Made by a program: the position numbers and the translations under genes. Below the pieces are notes generated by a model that had not been told where the DNA came from, did no database searches, and saw only the letters and a list, made by a program, of their open reading frames with translations. DNA of 64,000 nucleotides from Nitrosovibrio sp. Nv17 (lineage in GTDB: Bacteria > Pseudomonadota > Gammaproteobacteria > Burkholderiales > Nitrosomonadaceae): the NCBI RefSeq assembly GCF_900119085.1, contig NZ_FPIQ01000002.1, positions 1 to 64,000 on the forward strand, in the 5' to 3' direction. Shown piece after piece: positions 63,935 through 64,000 of this stretch. Positions within the stretch are counted from its first letter, which is position 1; each line of letters begins with the position of its first letter.

Positions 63935-64000
63935 ATGTCGCGACCCATCCGCAACATCGCCATCATTGCGCACGTCGACCACGGCAAGACCACGCTGGTG
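63935..64000 (+). CDS. typA: Translational GTPase TypA/BipA (5' end only)
   Basis: The first 22 codons, [22 protein letters not shown], are the classic start of TypA/BipA with the G1 motif AHVDHGKTT. The gene runs out of the window. TypA acts on ribosomes in cold and stress conditions. Confidence 0.9.
   Translation, partial: MSRPIRNIAIIAHVDHGKTTLV

Overview
The window most likely comes from the chromosome of a betaproteobacterium, probably a Nitrosomonadales-like lineage. Three things suggest this: the gene order nadB / rpoE-mucA-mucB-degQ / lepA-lepB-rnc-era-recO / pdxJ-acpS-nagZ, two PEP-CTERM (exosortase-sorted) proteins, and GC-rich coding sequence. The exact taxon is inference. Coding is on both strands.

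Layout. 1-8.2 kb: 5' part of cytochrome c oxidase subunit II with extreme G-ending codon use, a DUF457 membrane protein, a TetR-like regulator, a PH-domain/VOC/GNAT trio, a Tat-type amine oxidase and an unrecognised membrane protein. 8.2-14.5 kb: family II P-type ATPase divergent from a tandem UspA protein, a secreted phytase-like esterase and a GAF protein. 14.7-18.4 kb: a ZnuABC/MntABC-type ABC importer preceded by a canonical NikR operator and followed by nikR, which makes it a probable nickel importer. 19-26.1 kb: a copper block (HMA-SafE fusion, copA, copZ, csoR, two c-type cytochromes) and a His-tailed periplasmic protein. Two promoters here carry the same 17-bp ATACC-N7-GGTAT dyad. 26.2-31 kb: HAD phosphatase, a Wzz/GumC-type co-polymerase fused to a degenerate tyrosine-recombinase-like domain, and a VWA PEP-CTERM protein. 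31-35 kb: a frameshifted SphA/MetA-like gene bracketed by two copies of a LysR promoter region, the LysR gene and Hsp20. 35-51 kb: conserved housekeeping (nagZ, acpS, pdxJ, a YeeE/YedE pair, recO, era, rnc, lepB, lepA, glutaredoxin, degQ, mucB, mucA, rpoE, nadB, gltX) and tRNA-Ala/tRNA-Glu. 51-64 kb: accessory region with pgl, broken DUF4160 plus DUF2442, IS3 and IS256 remnants, a histidine kinase with a 363-bp tandem duplication, cupin/NmrA genes opposite a CadC-like regulator, a DksA-like protein, a segmental XRE-DUF486 duplication around a PEP-CTERM gene, an AT-rich gene encoding three fused RidA domains, tRNA-Val and the start of typA.

How genes work together: NikR probably represses the 14.8-17.6 kb importer when nickel is sufficient. 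CsoR probably controls the copper export genes of its own operon. RpoE-MucA-MucB-DegQ form the envelope-stress circuit. LepB, Era, RNase III and LepA support translation and secretion. The strongest novelty candidates are the Wzz-recombinase fusion, the NikR-controlled cluster A-I importer and the covalent RidA trimer.
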